Assembly (NCBI GenBank): GCA_038380795.1
Contig: CM076262.1
Coordinates: 2,187,845 to 2,251,844 of the forward strand
Direction of reading: 5' to 3'
Source of the DNA: Pyrocephalus nanus
Taxonomy: Eukaryota > Chordata > Aves > Passeriformes > Tyrannidae
Length of the DNA: 64,000 nucleotides
The notes under the pieces were generated by a model. That model had not been told where the DNA came from. It saw only the letters and a list, made by a program, of their open reading frames with translations, and did no database searches. Each line of letters opens with the position of its first letter. Positions within the stretch are counted from its first letter, which is position 1. A program made the translations under genes and the position numbers. Below are positions 25,380 through 36,607 of this stretch, piece after piece.

Positions 25380-26274
25380 CCAGACAGTCAAATGTGAGCC
25401 GCAGGAACTGACATTAAGAAAATTAAGTCCCAGACTGTTCGATATTCACCTAATCATATGACAGACTCCAAAGCAATAACTGCCTCCGGAGCTCTTTGGG
25501 GAGACAGATGTCACCAGTGGAAGGATGATTTCCATGTCTTGGCACTCTGCAATTGTCAAACTGAGGGAGGGAAAAGCAGAGGAGGATTCTGCAAGGGAGG
25601 AAGCATCCTTTGTGGAAGGAGGAGCCAAGTCTCTTTCCTGTCATTCTCCCTTTTATCAGATTTGTTTTGAATAAAATCATTTCTGACTAAATCTCACTCT
25701 GAAAAGTAAGGAATGATTTTGTCCTAAACTAAAAACGCCTGCATTTAAATCCACAGTTTGGCCCTGACCTGTAACAATCAGGGCCAGGTCAGAAGAGTTG
25801 GCTTGAAGGTTTGGACCTGTGAGGGCAGGGAGTTTCTTTTGAGTACATAAAACTGATCCTTTGAGTTATGGTGAGACTGGTAGAAGAGCAAGACATTTGG
25901 TCATGATCTTTTCAGCCTCAGATGTATCAGCAATTGATAAACCAATTTAGTTTCCAACTATTTCAGAATTTAGCCTGCAGAAGAACTTGTTATTATTGTC
26001 TAGGTCTAAAGAAACATAAAAGATTTAATTTGTTATAGGATTCTTTTTTATGAAAACAACAAAGTCTGAGTAAAGTGAGGTTTGTATGTAATTTTGTTTA
26101 CTACCATGTTTGTAGATTTTTTAACTATAAATACAAGAAATACTGTACTGGAGATATTGTGTAATAAATCAACAATATTACATAGTGGTAAAATATATTT
26201 AGGGCTTTACTCAGTCCAGCATTTCATACATTGTGATTATGGCACCCCACACCTCGCAACTGTAATCAGAATGA
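25380..26274. other. Non-coding DNA between LTR and CR1
   Basis: No gene is recognised. Overlapping frames on both strands at 25446-25680 (60-76 codons) lie in a slightly GC-richer patch and have no recognisable domain. Confidence 0.55.
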
Positions 26275-26448
26275 TCACACAACCACAGAATATGCTGAGT
26301 TGGAAGGGACCCACAAGGATCATTGAGTCCAACTCCTGGCCCTGCACAGGACCATCCCCAAGAGTCACACCATATGCCTGAGAGTGTTGTCCAAATGCTT
26401 CTTTAACTCTGTCAGGCTTGGTGCAGTGACCACATCTCTGAAGAACCT

Positions 26449-26484
26449 GTTCCAGTATCAGTTCCAGTACCTGTTCCAGTACCC
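26449..26484. repeat. Short triplication inside CR1
   Basis: CTGTTCCAGTA, CAGTTCCAGTA and CTGTTCCAGTA follow each other with about 12-bp spacing. Other CR1 copies have one such unit here, so this is a local expansion in this copy. Confidence 0.8.
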
Positions 26485-26784
26485 AACTACCCTCTTGGTG
26501 AAGAACCTCCTTATAATATCCAACCCAAATCTCCCCTGACACAACTTCAGGCCATTCCCTCAGGTCCTGTCACTGATCACTGCAGAGAAGTGATCAGTGT
26601 CTGCCCCTCCTCTTCCCCTTCTTGAGGAAATTGTAACTGCAATGAGGTGTCCCCTCAGTCTCCTCCTCTCTAGGCTGAAGGGACCAAGTGACCTCAGTTG
26701 CTCCTCATATGGCTTCTGCTGACTCATCTTCAACTTGTCATCAACCAGGACCCCCAGGTCCCTTTCTGTGGCACTAATGACAGG

Positions 26785-28000
26785 TCACCAGTTTGATGTT
26801 ACCCCATTCACTATTACCCTCTGTGCTTGACCTGTGAGCCAATTGCTTACCCACCACAGGATGTGTTTGTCCAGCTGCATGCTAGACAGTTTGCCCAGAA
26901 GGGTACTGTGAGAGGCAATATCAAAAGTTTTACTGAAATCCAAACAGATTGCATCAACTGGCTTCCCTTGATCAACTAGGTGGGTTACTTTGTCCCAAAA
27001 AGAAATCAAGTTTGATAAGCAGGACTTTCCTCTCATGTAGCCATGCTGGCTGTGACCAATGACTGTGTTGCATCTCAAGTGTTTTTTATTACTTCCCAGA
27101 ACAATCTTTTCCGTAACTTTACCAGGCACTGAAATGAGACTGACAGGCCTGTAGTTTTCAGGGTCCTCCTTCTTGCCTTTCTTGAAAACTGGGACAACAT
27201 TCACTAGCTTCCAGTCAGCTAGGACCTCTCTGGGTTCCCAAGACGACTCAAAAATCATCAAGACAGGTTTTTCAGTGACATCAGGCAGCTCTTTGAGAAT
27301 TCTGGGATCATCAGGCCCCATAGATTTTTAGGGATCTAGTTGGAGCAGGAGATCCTGCACAATTTCAGGATTGACTGGGTTGTTCTTGCAGTCTCGTTCC
27401 TCCAGCTCAGGGCACTGAAACACCCTTGGTCTGTCATCTGTGTTGAAGACAGAGGCAAAGAAAGTGTTGAACACCTCTGCCTTGTCTCTCTCTCTGTTTG
27501 TGAGGTGACCATCTTTATCCTGTAACAGGACAATGATATTTCTATACAGCCTATTGCCATCAATATGTGTGAAAATACCCTTTTTATTGTTCCTCACATT
27601 TCTGGCAGCTTTGACTCCAGCTGAGCTTTGGCTGCACAAAGTTTCTCCCTACAGTGGCAAGCAGCATCTCTAAATTCTTCCCATGTCACTTGACCTTGCT
27701 TCCACTGGGCATACACCTCTCTCTTTTGACTTGTTCCAAGAGAAGATCCCTGCTCAGCCAAGTCAGCCTTCTGCCTCCCCTGCTTGACTTCCAACATTTG
27801 AAAATTGCTGCTTCTGTGCCCTTAGGAGCTGATGGATCTGAGAATCTGGAAAAACATTTTCCCAGAGTATCTTACAGGCTTGAAGTCTGCTCTCCTCAGT
27901 TGAGGTTTTGTTGGCATTTTTCCTCCTGTCAACAGAGATTTTACACTCAGTTGTGTGGCCAAGATGACCACCAATCTGCACTTTGCTCACAAGATCCACT
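26785..28000 (-). pseudogene. CR1 ORF2 remnant: endonuclease end and reverse-transcriptase N-terminal half
   Basis: Three to four consecutive minus-strand frames together cover part of ORF2. The first (27763-27999) holds the endonuclease C-terminal block with VQIGGHLGH. A second (27328-27639) covers the linker with the conserved FNTFFASVF. The third (26785-27321, 178 codons) is the reverse-transcriptase palm start, with W-K-VPVFKKG-K-DPENYRPVSL, then KSCLSNL, and DAICLDFSKTFD, which is the first catalytic-Asp motif. The frame shifts between these blocks, and the FADD motif is missing through deletion, so no active enzyme is possible. Spacing and order match avian CR1. Confidence 0.92.
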
Positions 28001-28110
28001 CTGTTGACAAGCAGCAGATCTAAGAGGCTGTTTTTTGAGTCAGCTCAAAAAAGGACCTGTTCCACAAAATTGTCATCATGCCCATCCACTGAAGAGCACT
28101 ACTGTGTTCT

Positions 28111-31100
28111 TCAGAAGATGGATAAAGCAAAACCAATGCATCCTAAATGTTTTCATGTGTGTATGTGCTCTGGAATAATTTTTAAAATAAATGTATATTT
28201 AAACCTGAGCTTATAGTAGAGATGAACTCAGTCTGCCAATCGAGATTTGCTTCAAACTTAAATCTTACCCCTTGATATCCCCAACCGTTCACCATATTAC
28301 ATTGCCGGTACTTGATGCTATAGTTTGGTTCTAGTGGAGAATGGGTCTCTCTGGAACTGAATCAGGTGCTCACAGACTCTGATCCCTAAGAACAGAAGGG
28401 CAATGGAGTAATCTGAAAATATTTACCTTTTGTTTATGTTAATGACAACTTTAAATAAGGAGCAGAGAGCATCTCTGGCTCCATTTATGCAAGGATTGCA
28501 CATAAGAGACATTCTGAATTATTGCTTTCAAAATCCCTGTGATCATTCACAATAGTATCATATATGTTCTGGTAAAAAATAATTTTCAAATAGCTTTATG
28601 TACAAAAGTAGGTGGGCACTTAAAATCAGATTAGTGGGTTTGTATTTTCTATGGACCATTAAGTATCATGCTTTGAACTAGTCCCTCAGAGACTCTTAAA
28701 GAATATGGAACGGGTATGAAAGGTGAAAAAGCTGTGGAAATTCTATTATCCTTATTGTATATGTAAACTGAGTAGCAGAGAACTCATGCAGAGAATTTTT
28801 GTGGTCCATATATGCCACATGTACATATCCGTTTCTTTTCAACTGAGGTGGTGTACAATGCTGTAAGACAACTTTAAAAAAAGCCCGCTGAAGTAAAATC
28901 TGTGGTTAAAAAATAGTACTAGAACAATAGGGTTTTTCTAATCTGAAAAAACAAAGGGTATTTTTTGTGGATTTATTTTTCCTTTAAAAAAGAGTCTGCT
29001 AAATGTACAGGGCACATGTGTTTACAGATAACATGAGAAAGAGCAGCAGCTACAGTGTTTGCTGGCTCCGAATCAGACCAAGTTGCAGTGACAGAAGTGT
29101 GAGAGTTTAAACCTCTGAGGCTTCTCTTGCCTTGCTGCTGTACTTCACCACTAGTTTCAAGTCTCCCGGAGGCCTGCCCTGACTCACTGCTGGGTGCTGA
29201 GGAGTGGAGCAGTCATGTTTGTGACATTTTCTGATTGGGTTTGGAAGTTCGTTGTTTTAACACATTGCATAGGGGCAGCAGTGGTTCAAAAATAATGTGT
29301 GTCAAGGATTATTACTGCTGTACTGACTGTGAATCTGTGCAAAGTCTTCCATATTTTACTTACAATGCCACAATTAATGCTGGAAATATTTCTGTCAAAA
29401 CCAGCTCTCAGATTCGTGGCCTTTTTTTATTCTGTTCATTCTTAACTACCTCCACATTCTTGCCTAGAGTTGAGAGTGAAGGCATTTTTGTTGTCATCCC
29501 ACTGTTTATCAATTGAAAATAGTAATTTAAAAAATGTACAGAGAGCGTACGGAAATTTTATCTAATTTTAAGCAATTTAAAAACTTTTAATTACCAAATG
29601 CTATGAATTTATAAGGCAATCAAGCGAATTTTTCAGAAGAATTTGTCCCAGACTCTGGGCATTAATATGTCAGATGAAGTTTTCTATCACCACTTATGAC
29701 TCACTAATAGGGAAAAAAATGTCAATTTGACTAATTTTCTGATCATATATGTTTATTTTTGTCATCTTCCATCTTGCAGAATATTGAAAGCTACAGGAAT
29801 GAATATTAACTTTTCTATCTTTATCCGCCATATGTTTCACAAATAAATTTTAAAGGTGTTACAAATGGGTAGGTAGTGGACTCTACCTGTCTATATATAG
29901 GTGGACCTTTCTCCACCTATCCACAGACTTCAAAGTTAGACTCTCAGTTCTGTATTGCCTTTGACTTCAAGGTTTTTACCCTTTTGTCTGCATAGTGGCC
30001 CAGCCTGGAAAGAAAGGTTAGAGAGAATCTTCTCATTAGCCTCTTTTACTCTTGAAGTTAGCTCTAGTTTGATTGCAGGGTATTTGTTTGGCATAGCATT
30101 TTGGGGATCAAACCTCCTTAAGCTGAGGGGAACTTGGAACACAACTCTTCTCTGAGTGCTCTGGTCACTAAGATATCTTGCAAAATACCCATGCTTGGTC
30201 ATGCATCAGGTCTGGGGCTGGAGCCTGAAGGCAGAGGCCCAAGTTCAGACACAGCCCTAATCCTGCCCAACTCCAGCCAACCTTGAGGTTTTTGATCTCT
30301 CTTCAAAGTAGTTTCCCTCTGCTAATTGTAGAACATGTTCTATGCTGGTGCCAGGTAACACATTCTGGATCTCCTGATTGGGGTCAGTTGCCTACTTTTT
30401 GTAGCACTTTAAGTGGTGAAATATTACACAAGTTATTGTGATCTGGATTAATCCAGCTCTTATTGGTTACAAAGCAGCTGTGTGAGGAGAATACAAAAAT
30501 ACCAAAATACTTCCTTTTCACTTAAGACTCATTTGTCACTTCTCTTGTTGAACTCAAGTATTTAATAACTGGCTACAGTGATAGGAAACTTGACAGAACT
30601 GTGCCAGGAATTTATTCAGTGTATGGCTTCATGTGGAAATCAAAAGAGGGGTATGGGGTGTAGAAGGTTTGATTCTTTTTGCTCCCTGTTGGAATTACAG
30701 GTCATTATTTTCCTGCTTTCTTTTAGCATTGAGAGAACAGTGACACATACTTGATTTTATCTTTTAATTTTCAATCACACTCTCTCCAAATGTAACAATT
30801 CCCTTCTGATCTTTGTTGTTACTAAAATTGCTATAATATGTCTGCCCATATGTGTGCCTAATGGTCCCTCACTTAACCTGCATCTCTAAAATTGGCTTAC
30901 TAATATGTGTTTGTGTAAAGAGATAAATGTCACCTGCATTCTTCTCAACAAAGTCAAAACCAGTGAGAGATAAGGCAAACAATTCAAATGCTATTGAACA
31001 GTGGGGGAAGTTGGCTACCCACAGGTATGGCAGGGTAATTATCTATCTGCCCACAATCTGTCCACAGCTGGAAATTGAGTTAATTTTATTTACTCTTTCA

Positions 31101-32580
31101 AAAAAAAAATTGAAACTTCAAGAACAGAAGATTCTCATAAACCTCTCCAAATAATTAAAGTTAAGGCCCTGCTTCAGGGTTCTCTGTTTTTATTATGCAG
31201 TATACTCTTCTGCATCTAACTTGTTAGGTCATGATTATTTACATTTGAAAGGGAAATAACCCATGTTCAGAGTCATCAGCCCAACCTCTGAAACCTGTCT
31301 TTTTCTTTAAGAACTCCACCTGAAGATATTTTGATAGAGTTAAATAAGTGGAATAAAAATGTTAAAGAAATCTTGTGTTGGCGGTTGTTCATGAAAGTGT
31401 TTATCTGGTACTTTTGGTGAGAAAATATTTTTTGACTCTAAGAATATTTCAGGTGTCTCATTGTAGATGCCAAGTGCCATTTGAAAAATTCTAAGGTAAT
31501 CTGTTCGACTTCATGTTTAGGAGTCTTCTGACAGAAGATATATTATCCCAGATATTCTAATGAATTGGTAGTATTTAGAGCACTGAAGTTGCCTTTAATG
31601 TTTTGTTTCAGTTCTTTGTGTTTTCTACTTTTGCATGCTGAAAAGATTCATTGGACGAGTTAAGCAAAATTAATAGATAGTCCTTATGTTGCTCTAGTAC
31701 ATGTGCTTGCCATCTTGCTGTGATATTCACTAAGCTCCCTTTGACTCCACTCTCCAATATTTTCATATTTCCCTTAGGCCTATGTAATTCTGCTTCCATT
31801 AAGCTATGGTCGTTAACATATATTTGGCCATTTTTCCTGTTCTACTGATGAATTCAGCCTTCATACCACACTTCACCACTGTTATGGAGTACTTTTGGCT
31901 TGGCAAAGCACTGCCATCTCTTCCTTTGCAGTAAGATACCTACAAGAAATCTCTATGAGGAGAGGAAGCTGGAAGTTGTTTCTGTATAAGACTAACACTT
32001 GAACCTTGTGTAGCTAGACCTCTTCAAAAATTGGTACTGTTTTGATTTACAGATAATTTGTAAGTTTAAGGAAGAAAACAAGATGCAAAACATTGCATAA
32101 TCATATCCAAACATATTTTAAATCAATAAGGCACACACCTGTGTTTTGTCTTTGTTGTTAAACTTTTAATCATTGCCAGGAATGTTTTGTTTTCGAATAA
32201 ATTTCATTGTGTCACTTGTTCCTGCCTTTGGCCAAACTCATTTTGGCATCCATCCCTGTTCACATGCTTGCCCTGCCTGGAGCCTGATAGGCAGATGACG
32301 GTAAGGTCTTAAGGAAGTAGGGAGAATGTCATCTGCTCAACACCATCAATCCGTTTACTTTCAGATATTATTCCCCTTGTTTCTAATAATTGCCTTTGAA
32401 TCTTTCTGATTACTGCTTGTGCTTGTTTTTCTTCTCTTGGATTATAAACAGTTTTGAGAAAGGATTTTGAGTTTTGTTGCTTTGTACTCCATTTCTCCTT
32501 TTTAGGTACAACTGTAATGTAGAAAATATCTCTAAGGCTGCCAACAAGGTTTGCAAGTTCTGAATGTCAGTTGCTTTCAT

Positions 32581-32582
<2 letters not shown>
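28111..32582. other. Single-copy non-coding DNA
   Basis: No gene or recognisable repeat is visible. A 7-bp-arm hairpin (AGGTGGA ... TCCACCT) lies at about 29900-29920. The patch 29955-30290 is slightly GC-richer and has open frames on both strands (66 and 88 codons) without known motifs. Confidence 0.55.

Positions 32583-32620
<38 letters not shown>
32583..32620. repeat. Poly-T run (38 T)
   Basis: An uninterrupted run of 38 T. No LINE body or processed-gene sequence can be recognised on the 3' side, where a reverse-oriented poly-A insert would lie. Confidence 0.95.
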
Positions 32621-32623
<3 letters not shown>

Positions 32624-34570
32624 GGGGTATTTCTATTCCAAATAGACTATCATTACAAAAGTAACTTTAAGGCTTCATAAAGCCCAAATCCTCTTCTTTG
32701 TCTTCACTGCATGGTCTCCAATATCAAAAGCTTCCTTTCTTGTATTTTTGTCCCCAAAAGGTCTTTAAGAATGAGACCTCTCTGGATCTCACATGAATTT
32801 CTTTTTTCAACACCCAGAGTTGGTTAATAACCTGGTCAAGTCTTCCTTTTGTGACTACTGTTTATTTGCTCCCACATATTCTATATATTGATGGGAACCT
32901 CAATATAATTCAGGCTGTGCAGCATATGATTGTAACAGATTGGTTTTCACTCCCAGAAAGCAGCACATCAAAGCAGATACAAATCAATAATGCTTTCCCC
33001 TTCCTATCTGTGGATAGTGTTGCAGGTTTCTGTTCAACAGCCATAAGAAAATGCCTACAAAAATCCAGACAGTGATCACTAAGTAGCAAATACAGAATCA
33101 AACAACTGGCACAGTACCTGGCACATGAAGTATCACTTGAAGTGCGAGTTGTTGGTTCTTAGTAAAAGAAACTTGAAGAGTGTATCGTTAAGAGCCTTTT
33201 CCCCCCTTCTTATTTCTTCCCTTTTACTTGGCCTCCTTCACACAGTGCTATTCTCCCTTTTTATACCATAGCTCTGATAGTAAATGCTTCCAGTCCCAGC
33301 TAGTCATCACAGGATGCAAACATTAAATGAAAACTTTTTCAATTAAATTTTATGTTGGTTGATCACCTAGAAGTGGGAAATATTTAGGTGAATGTAAGTA
33401 GTGGGTATCTGGATGGCAATTAGTGTCAACTTCCAATACCCTGAGGCAGGGACTCATATTTCACCTGTGGAGGAGGGGGTCAGGGCTTTTTCATCCATTC
33501 TTTTCTTTTTCTTTTAATTCCCTAACTCCCATAATCTGGCAATGTATTATGCAGCACAGACCAGGAAGGTGGGCTGCAGTAAATGCTGCTTTATGGATCA
33601 AGCAGTAGGAAGTGCTATACTCTTCCCCCCAGAGACTGAAAGCTTTACATCAATCAGCATACTGACAATGACTGCTTTTGAACTTACCTGTAGTATAGCA
33701 GTGTGGAAAATCATTATCCAGCATTCAATTTTTTTAAAGAACACATATAATTTGAACACTGAAGCACCATACGGCCATTTTGTCTGACTCTGAGCGCCTT
33801 TTTGATTGATCACCTCTCTCTGTACCACAAGGAGGAGACAGGATGTATTCTTTGCCTTTTGCATGTGGTGTCCAAATAATCTCGCATACTATAAAGAAGT
33901 GTGAGAAAATTTGTGCCATCAACATTTCTGTAAATTTAAATATAGCATGAGATGTTCCAATTCTTGTTAAGCACAAAACAGTGAAGTTGGGAACTCTGTA
34001 CTACACAAGCTCAGTGGGTGGCAAATAAAAAAAATAAAAAATGTAGTGCTGTGGTACAAATTCAGATCTTAATCTTGTTTTGCTGTGAATGATGTGATGG
34101 GATATGGTCTTCGGAATGATGCAAGGGTACAAATATGGAACCTAGTGCTTACTGATCAGGAGCTTTCATAACAGATATTTAATTGCATATCCAAGAATGT
34201 TCTCTGTCTACATCTGGATTCATTTCTTTGCAGGATCAAGACTGTCATAAGTAGGATCAATAGCATAGAGAGCTCTGTTTAGCTTCAGTTTGTTCATGTG
34301 AAATAATATTGCATGGACTTAAAACAGTGGTAAGAATCCAAAGGCAATTATGCACTGATCTGACTAGAGAAAATCCATCTTCAGTCTTCATGCAAGTATG
34401 TAGCCTCAACTTCTTTGAAAAACAGATTATTTCACATCTACCTTTCTAAATAGATTCTCTCTTGCTAGCTATTGGATCTGTAAATAATGGGAGTGCTGGC
34501 TGTAGTCACTCCTGGCCCTCATCCAGACCAAAATAAAAGAGACTCTTAATTTCCTATCTTCTTTTCCGGG
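32621..34570. other. Single-copy non-coding DNA with one candidate exon
   Basis: No named gene. The minus-strand candidate exon at 33688-33888 is listed separately. Other frames are short. Confidence 0.55.
33688..33888 (-). other. Candidate 201-nt exon, open in one frame (minus)
   Basis: On the minus strand a pyrimidine-rich acceptor (TTTTCTCACACTTCTTTATAG, AG at 33890-33889) is followed by 201 nt, then a full-consensus donor CTACAG|GTAAGTT (GT at 33687-33686). The 201 nt are exactly 67 codons and one frame is open from edge to edge. It reads YARLFGHHMQKAK... and ends ...IFHTAILQ. A second frame is also open for most of the length (part of the 80-codon frame 33734-33976), which weakens the coding case. 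I recognise no domain, and a chance decoy exon is possible. Confidence 0.3.
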
Positions 34571-34690
34571 TGTGTTGAGTTAACCTTGGCTGGATGCCAG
34601 GTGCCCAGCCAGCCGCACTATCACTCCCTTTCCCAGCCGGACAGGGGAGAGAGTAAGATGGAAAACAACTCGCGGGTTGGGATAAGGCCG

Positions 34691-34696
34691 TTTATT
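34691..34696 (-). terminator. LTR polyadenylation signal (AATAAA)
   Basis: On the minus strand TTTAATAAACGG is the second of two AATAAA hexamers in the LTR; the first is at 34754-34759. Both lie downstream of the TATA box at distances expected of R-region signals. Confidence 0.5.
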
Positions 34697-34753
34697 AAAG
34701 CAGGAGCAAAGCACAGTCTTGCATGCACAAAAGCGAAGCAAAAGATAACACGG

Positions 34754-34759
34754 TTTATT
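34754..34759 (-). terminator. LTR polyadenylation signal (AATAAA), upstream copy
   Basis: The minus strand reads GGAATAAACCG, about 105 nt after the TATA box in transcription order. Which of the two hexamers was used cannot be told from sequence. Confidence 0.45.
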
Positions 34760-34860
34760 CCCTACTTGGCCACTCCCCAGAAGCAGGGCCTCAGCACGTG
34801 TGACAGTTCCTCAGCCACTGGAGACAATGAATGCCTGCCTTCCTGCTCCTTGCCTCAGCT

Positions 34861-34866
34861 TTTATA
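34861..34866 (-). promoter_or_regulatory. LTR TATA box
   Basis: The minus strand reads GATATAAAAGC, a good TATA box, in the middle of the LTR and 8 bp downstream of the CRE palindrome in transcription order. Initiation would fall about 25-30 bp further, near plus 34830-34835. Confidence 0.65.
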
Positions 34867-34873
34867 TCTGGGC

Positions 34874-34881
34874 TGACGTCA
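34874..34881 (-). promoter_or_regulatory. CRE/ATF palindrome TGACGTCA in LTR
   Basis: This is a perfect 8-bp CRE just upstream of the TATA box, the expected place for a U3 activator site. Its CpG is intact here, whereas the equivalent site in the LTR at 25 kb has decayed to TGATGACA-like sequence. Confidence 0.65.
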
Positions 34882-35145
34882 TATGGTCTGGAATATTCAT
34901 TTGGTCAGTTTGGATCAGCTGGCCAACTTGTGCCCCCTCCCAGGATCTTGCCCTTGATTGAGGAAGGAATGTTCCAGTGCTGATGCTGTGCTCAGCAGTA
35001 GCCAAATCACTGGTATGTTATCAATACCCTTCTGGCTACCAGTGCAAAACACAGCACTATGAGGGCTGCTATGGTGAAACGAACTCCAGCTCAGCCAGAC
35101 CCAATACACAGAGACAGTTATTGTATTTCTTCTTCTATTTTGTAT

Positions 35146-35170
35146 GTTTGTTTGTTTGTTTGTTTGTTTG
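35146..35170. repeat. (TTTG)n microsatellite
   Basis: Six consecutive TTTG-type units lie 36 bp from the LTR end. Confidence 0.95.
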
Positions 35171-36572
35171 AAAGTATCTGTTGGCATGGCTCTATATTGT
35201 TGAATTTCTCTGTATTTCCTTACTTAATTCAGTGCTCTGGTCCTGAAAAGTTTGACTTTTCATTGCTGGACTTAAATGTGAAGAGAGAAGATATGCTAAT
35301 GTTTAGATTTAAAAAATAAAATACAACCTGGAAGCATGTTTTCTTTATTAGTTTTTTTTTTTTTTCTGTGGTTGGAATTAATGTTTTTTTCAAACAACCT
35401 CACTCTAATAGTCCAGGACTATGCCTTCCTCTCAGTATTTTGTATCTCTGGTCTAAAGCTGTACTTTAAACAAGACATTATTTCTGAGACAAATCTAGTG
35501 GCAAATCTTCTAGTGGTCTGCATTGTTCTTTGAACTTCACCTAGGCAACTGTTCAGATCAAACTGCAAAGCCTACCTCATTACTGATACTTGCTCCACTC
35601 ATCCCATAATTATTTCTTGGTTCTGCTAGAAATAGGAAGGCTGAGGGAAAAAACTGAAAAGGAAGGAAAGAAAGGCTGAAATATTTCAGAGCAGTGAGTT
35701 GTGAACCATTTGTATCTTAGAAGGCAGTTTCTGTAAGTTCTTTAAGTTTTTGCATTGTATTTCAACCCTATAGAAGCAAGTGATAGAAAGAAAGCTTCAT
35801 AGGCCAAGATTTCCCCAAGAAAGAAGAGGCTCCTGGAGGAATCAGTTCCACACAGTCCTGAAAACACCCTTAAAGGCCTACTACTCATTAACTCTCCTTC
35901 TGACTAAGGAGACCTTAAAATTACTATTATGCAGTTGTCTGTCAACATTGTTTTGTGTTTCAGCCAGAAGGCATCATCCCAGAGTGACAATAGACTTTGT
36001 CTATCTGAGGTCTTCTTCTATTGTCTTCTTTGAAGGCACTGGCAGCAATGTCTGCCTAAGGACTACAAGATTTTGCATTCCTAAAGTCTGTGAGCATTAC
36101 TGAGTTTTGATTGTCTTTATCACATTAGATCAAAACTTTGATCAAATGCAAAGTGCCAGAAAATATCAGACATGTTTTCTAAATATGATATAAGACTCTT
36201 GGCTGACATGTAAAAATTAAGTCTTCTTTCTGTTCTCACTTTAATGCTTTTTACCTCAGAGCTGAATGTGTGCACAGATGACATCAGTGTGTATCCTATT
36301 CTGTCTTAACCTGGCATAATAATGACAATGGTTTTATTTAGTGCTTTTCACTTTGTACTCAGCAATGCTGAGAATCTAAAGTAACAGAAATTTGTTAACA
36401 AATGCCTTTCTGTAAAATGTCAGACACAACTCTTCCCACTTCATTTTGCTGGGAAGAATACCAGCTTTTTACAAGGTGTGTGTGTTGCTTCGTGGCTTAA
36501 CACTGGCTTCATTTGAATGAGTGAGCACTGATGCTGTAGGAAACAGAAGAAAGACCATTCTCCCCTCAACCT

Positions 36573-36574
<2 letters not shown>
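35171..36574. other. Single-copy non-coding DNA
   Basis: It has a T14 run at 35352-35365. The 107-codon plus-strand frame at 35780-36103 has no recognisable domain and is probably chance. Confidence 0.55.

Positions 36575-36604
<30 letters not shown>
36575..36604. repeat. Poly-T run (30 T)
   Basis: An uninterrupted run of 30 T, preceded by a CT-rich stretch. No transposon body is recognisable beside it. Confidence 0.95.

Positions 36605-36607
<3 letters not shown>

Larger units (their letters stand above)
26275..28110 (-). mobile_element. CR1 LINE, large 5'-truncated copy with internal deletions (minus)
   Basis: This is the longest transposon here, about 1.84 kb. From its 3' end (plus 26275) it reads backwards through the CR1 3' UTR, the ORF2 C-terminus, a shortened middle, the reverse-transcriptase N-terminal half, a linker, and the end of the endonuclease domain near 28000-28110. 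Compared with an intact CR1, the DNA coding for the catalytic FADD box and the region after it is missing: sequence jumps near 26780 and again near 26705. A local CTGTTCCAGTA-type triplication at 26449-26484 is specific to this copy. It is dead for retrotransposition but is the most informative CR1 in the window. Confidence 0.95.
34571..35110 (-). mobile_element. Solo LTR of an avian endogenous retrovirus (minus), near full length
   Basis: The element is about 540 bp. On the minus strand it starts TGTGTATTGGGTCTGGCTGAG at plus 35110 and ends GGTTAACTCAACACA at 34571, so it has TG...CA ends. In transcription order it has a U3 with a CRE palindrome (34874-34881), a TATA box (34861-34866) and two AATAAA signals. 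It then has the family's late block CTTATCCCAACCCGCGAGTTGTTTTCCATC and GTCCGGCTGGGAAAGGGAG. It shares clear segments with the LTR at 25045-25379 (the GGTCAGTTTGG and ATATGGTCTGGAATAT blocks) and is of the same family. It keeps several CpGs, which suggests that it is the younger of the two. No internal retroviral genes flank it. Confidence 0.85.

Noticed and set aside
27654..28007. 117-codon plus-strand open frame
   Set aside because: It is antisense to the CR1 ORF2 remnant, which explains the open frame.
34586..34876. 96-codon plus-strand open frame in the LTR
   Set aside because: It runs against the LTR's own transcription direction and contains its polyadenylation and TATA regions. It is not a viral gene.
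35780..36103. 107-codon plus-strand open frame
   Set aside because: No recognisable motif or signal. The ATG context and codon mix look random, and the length is within chance for a 64-kb window.
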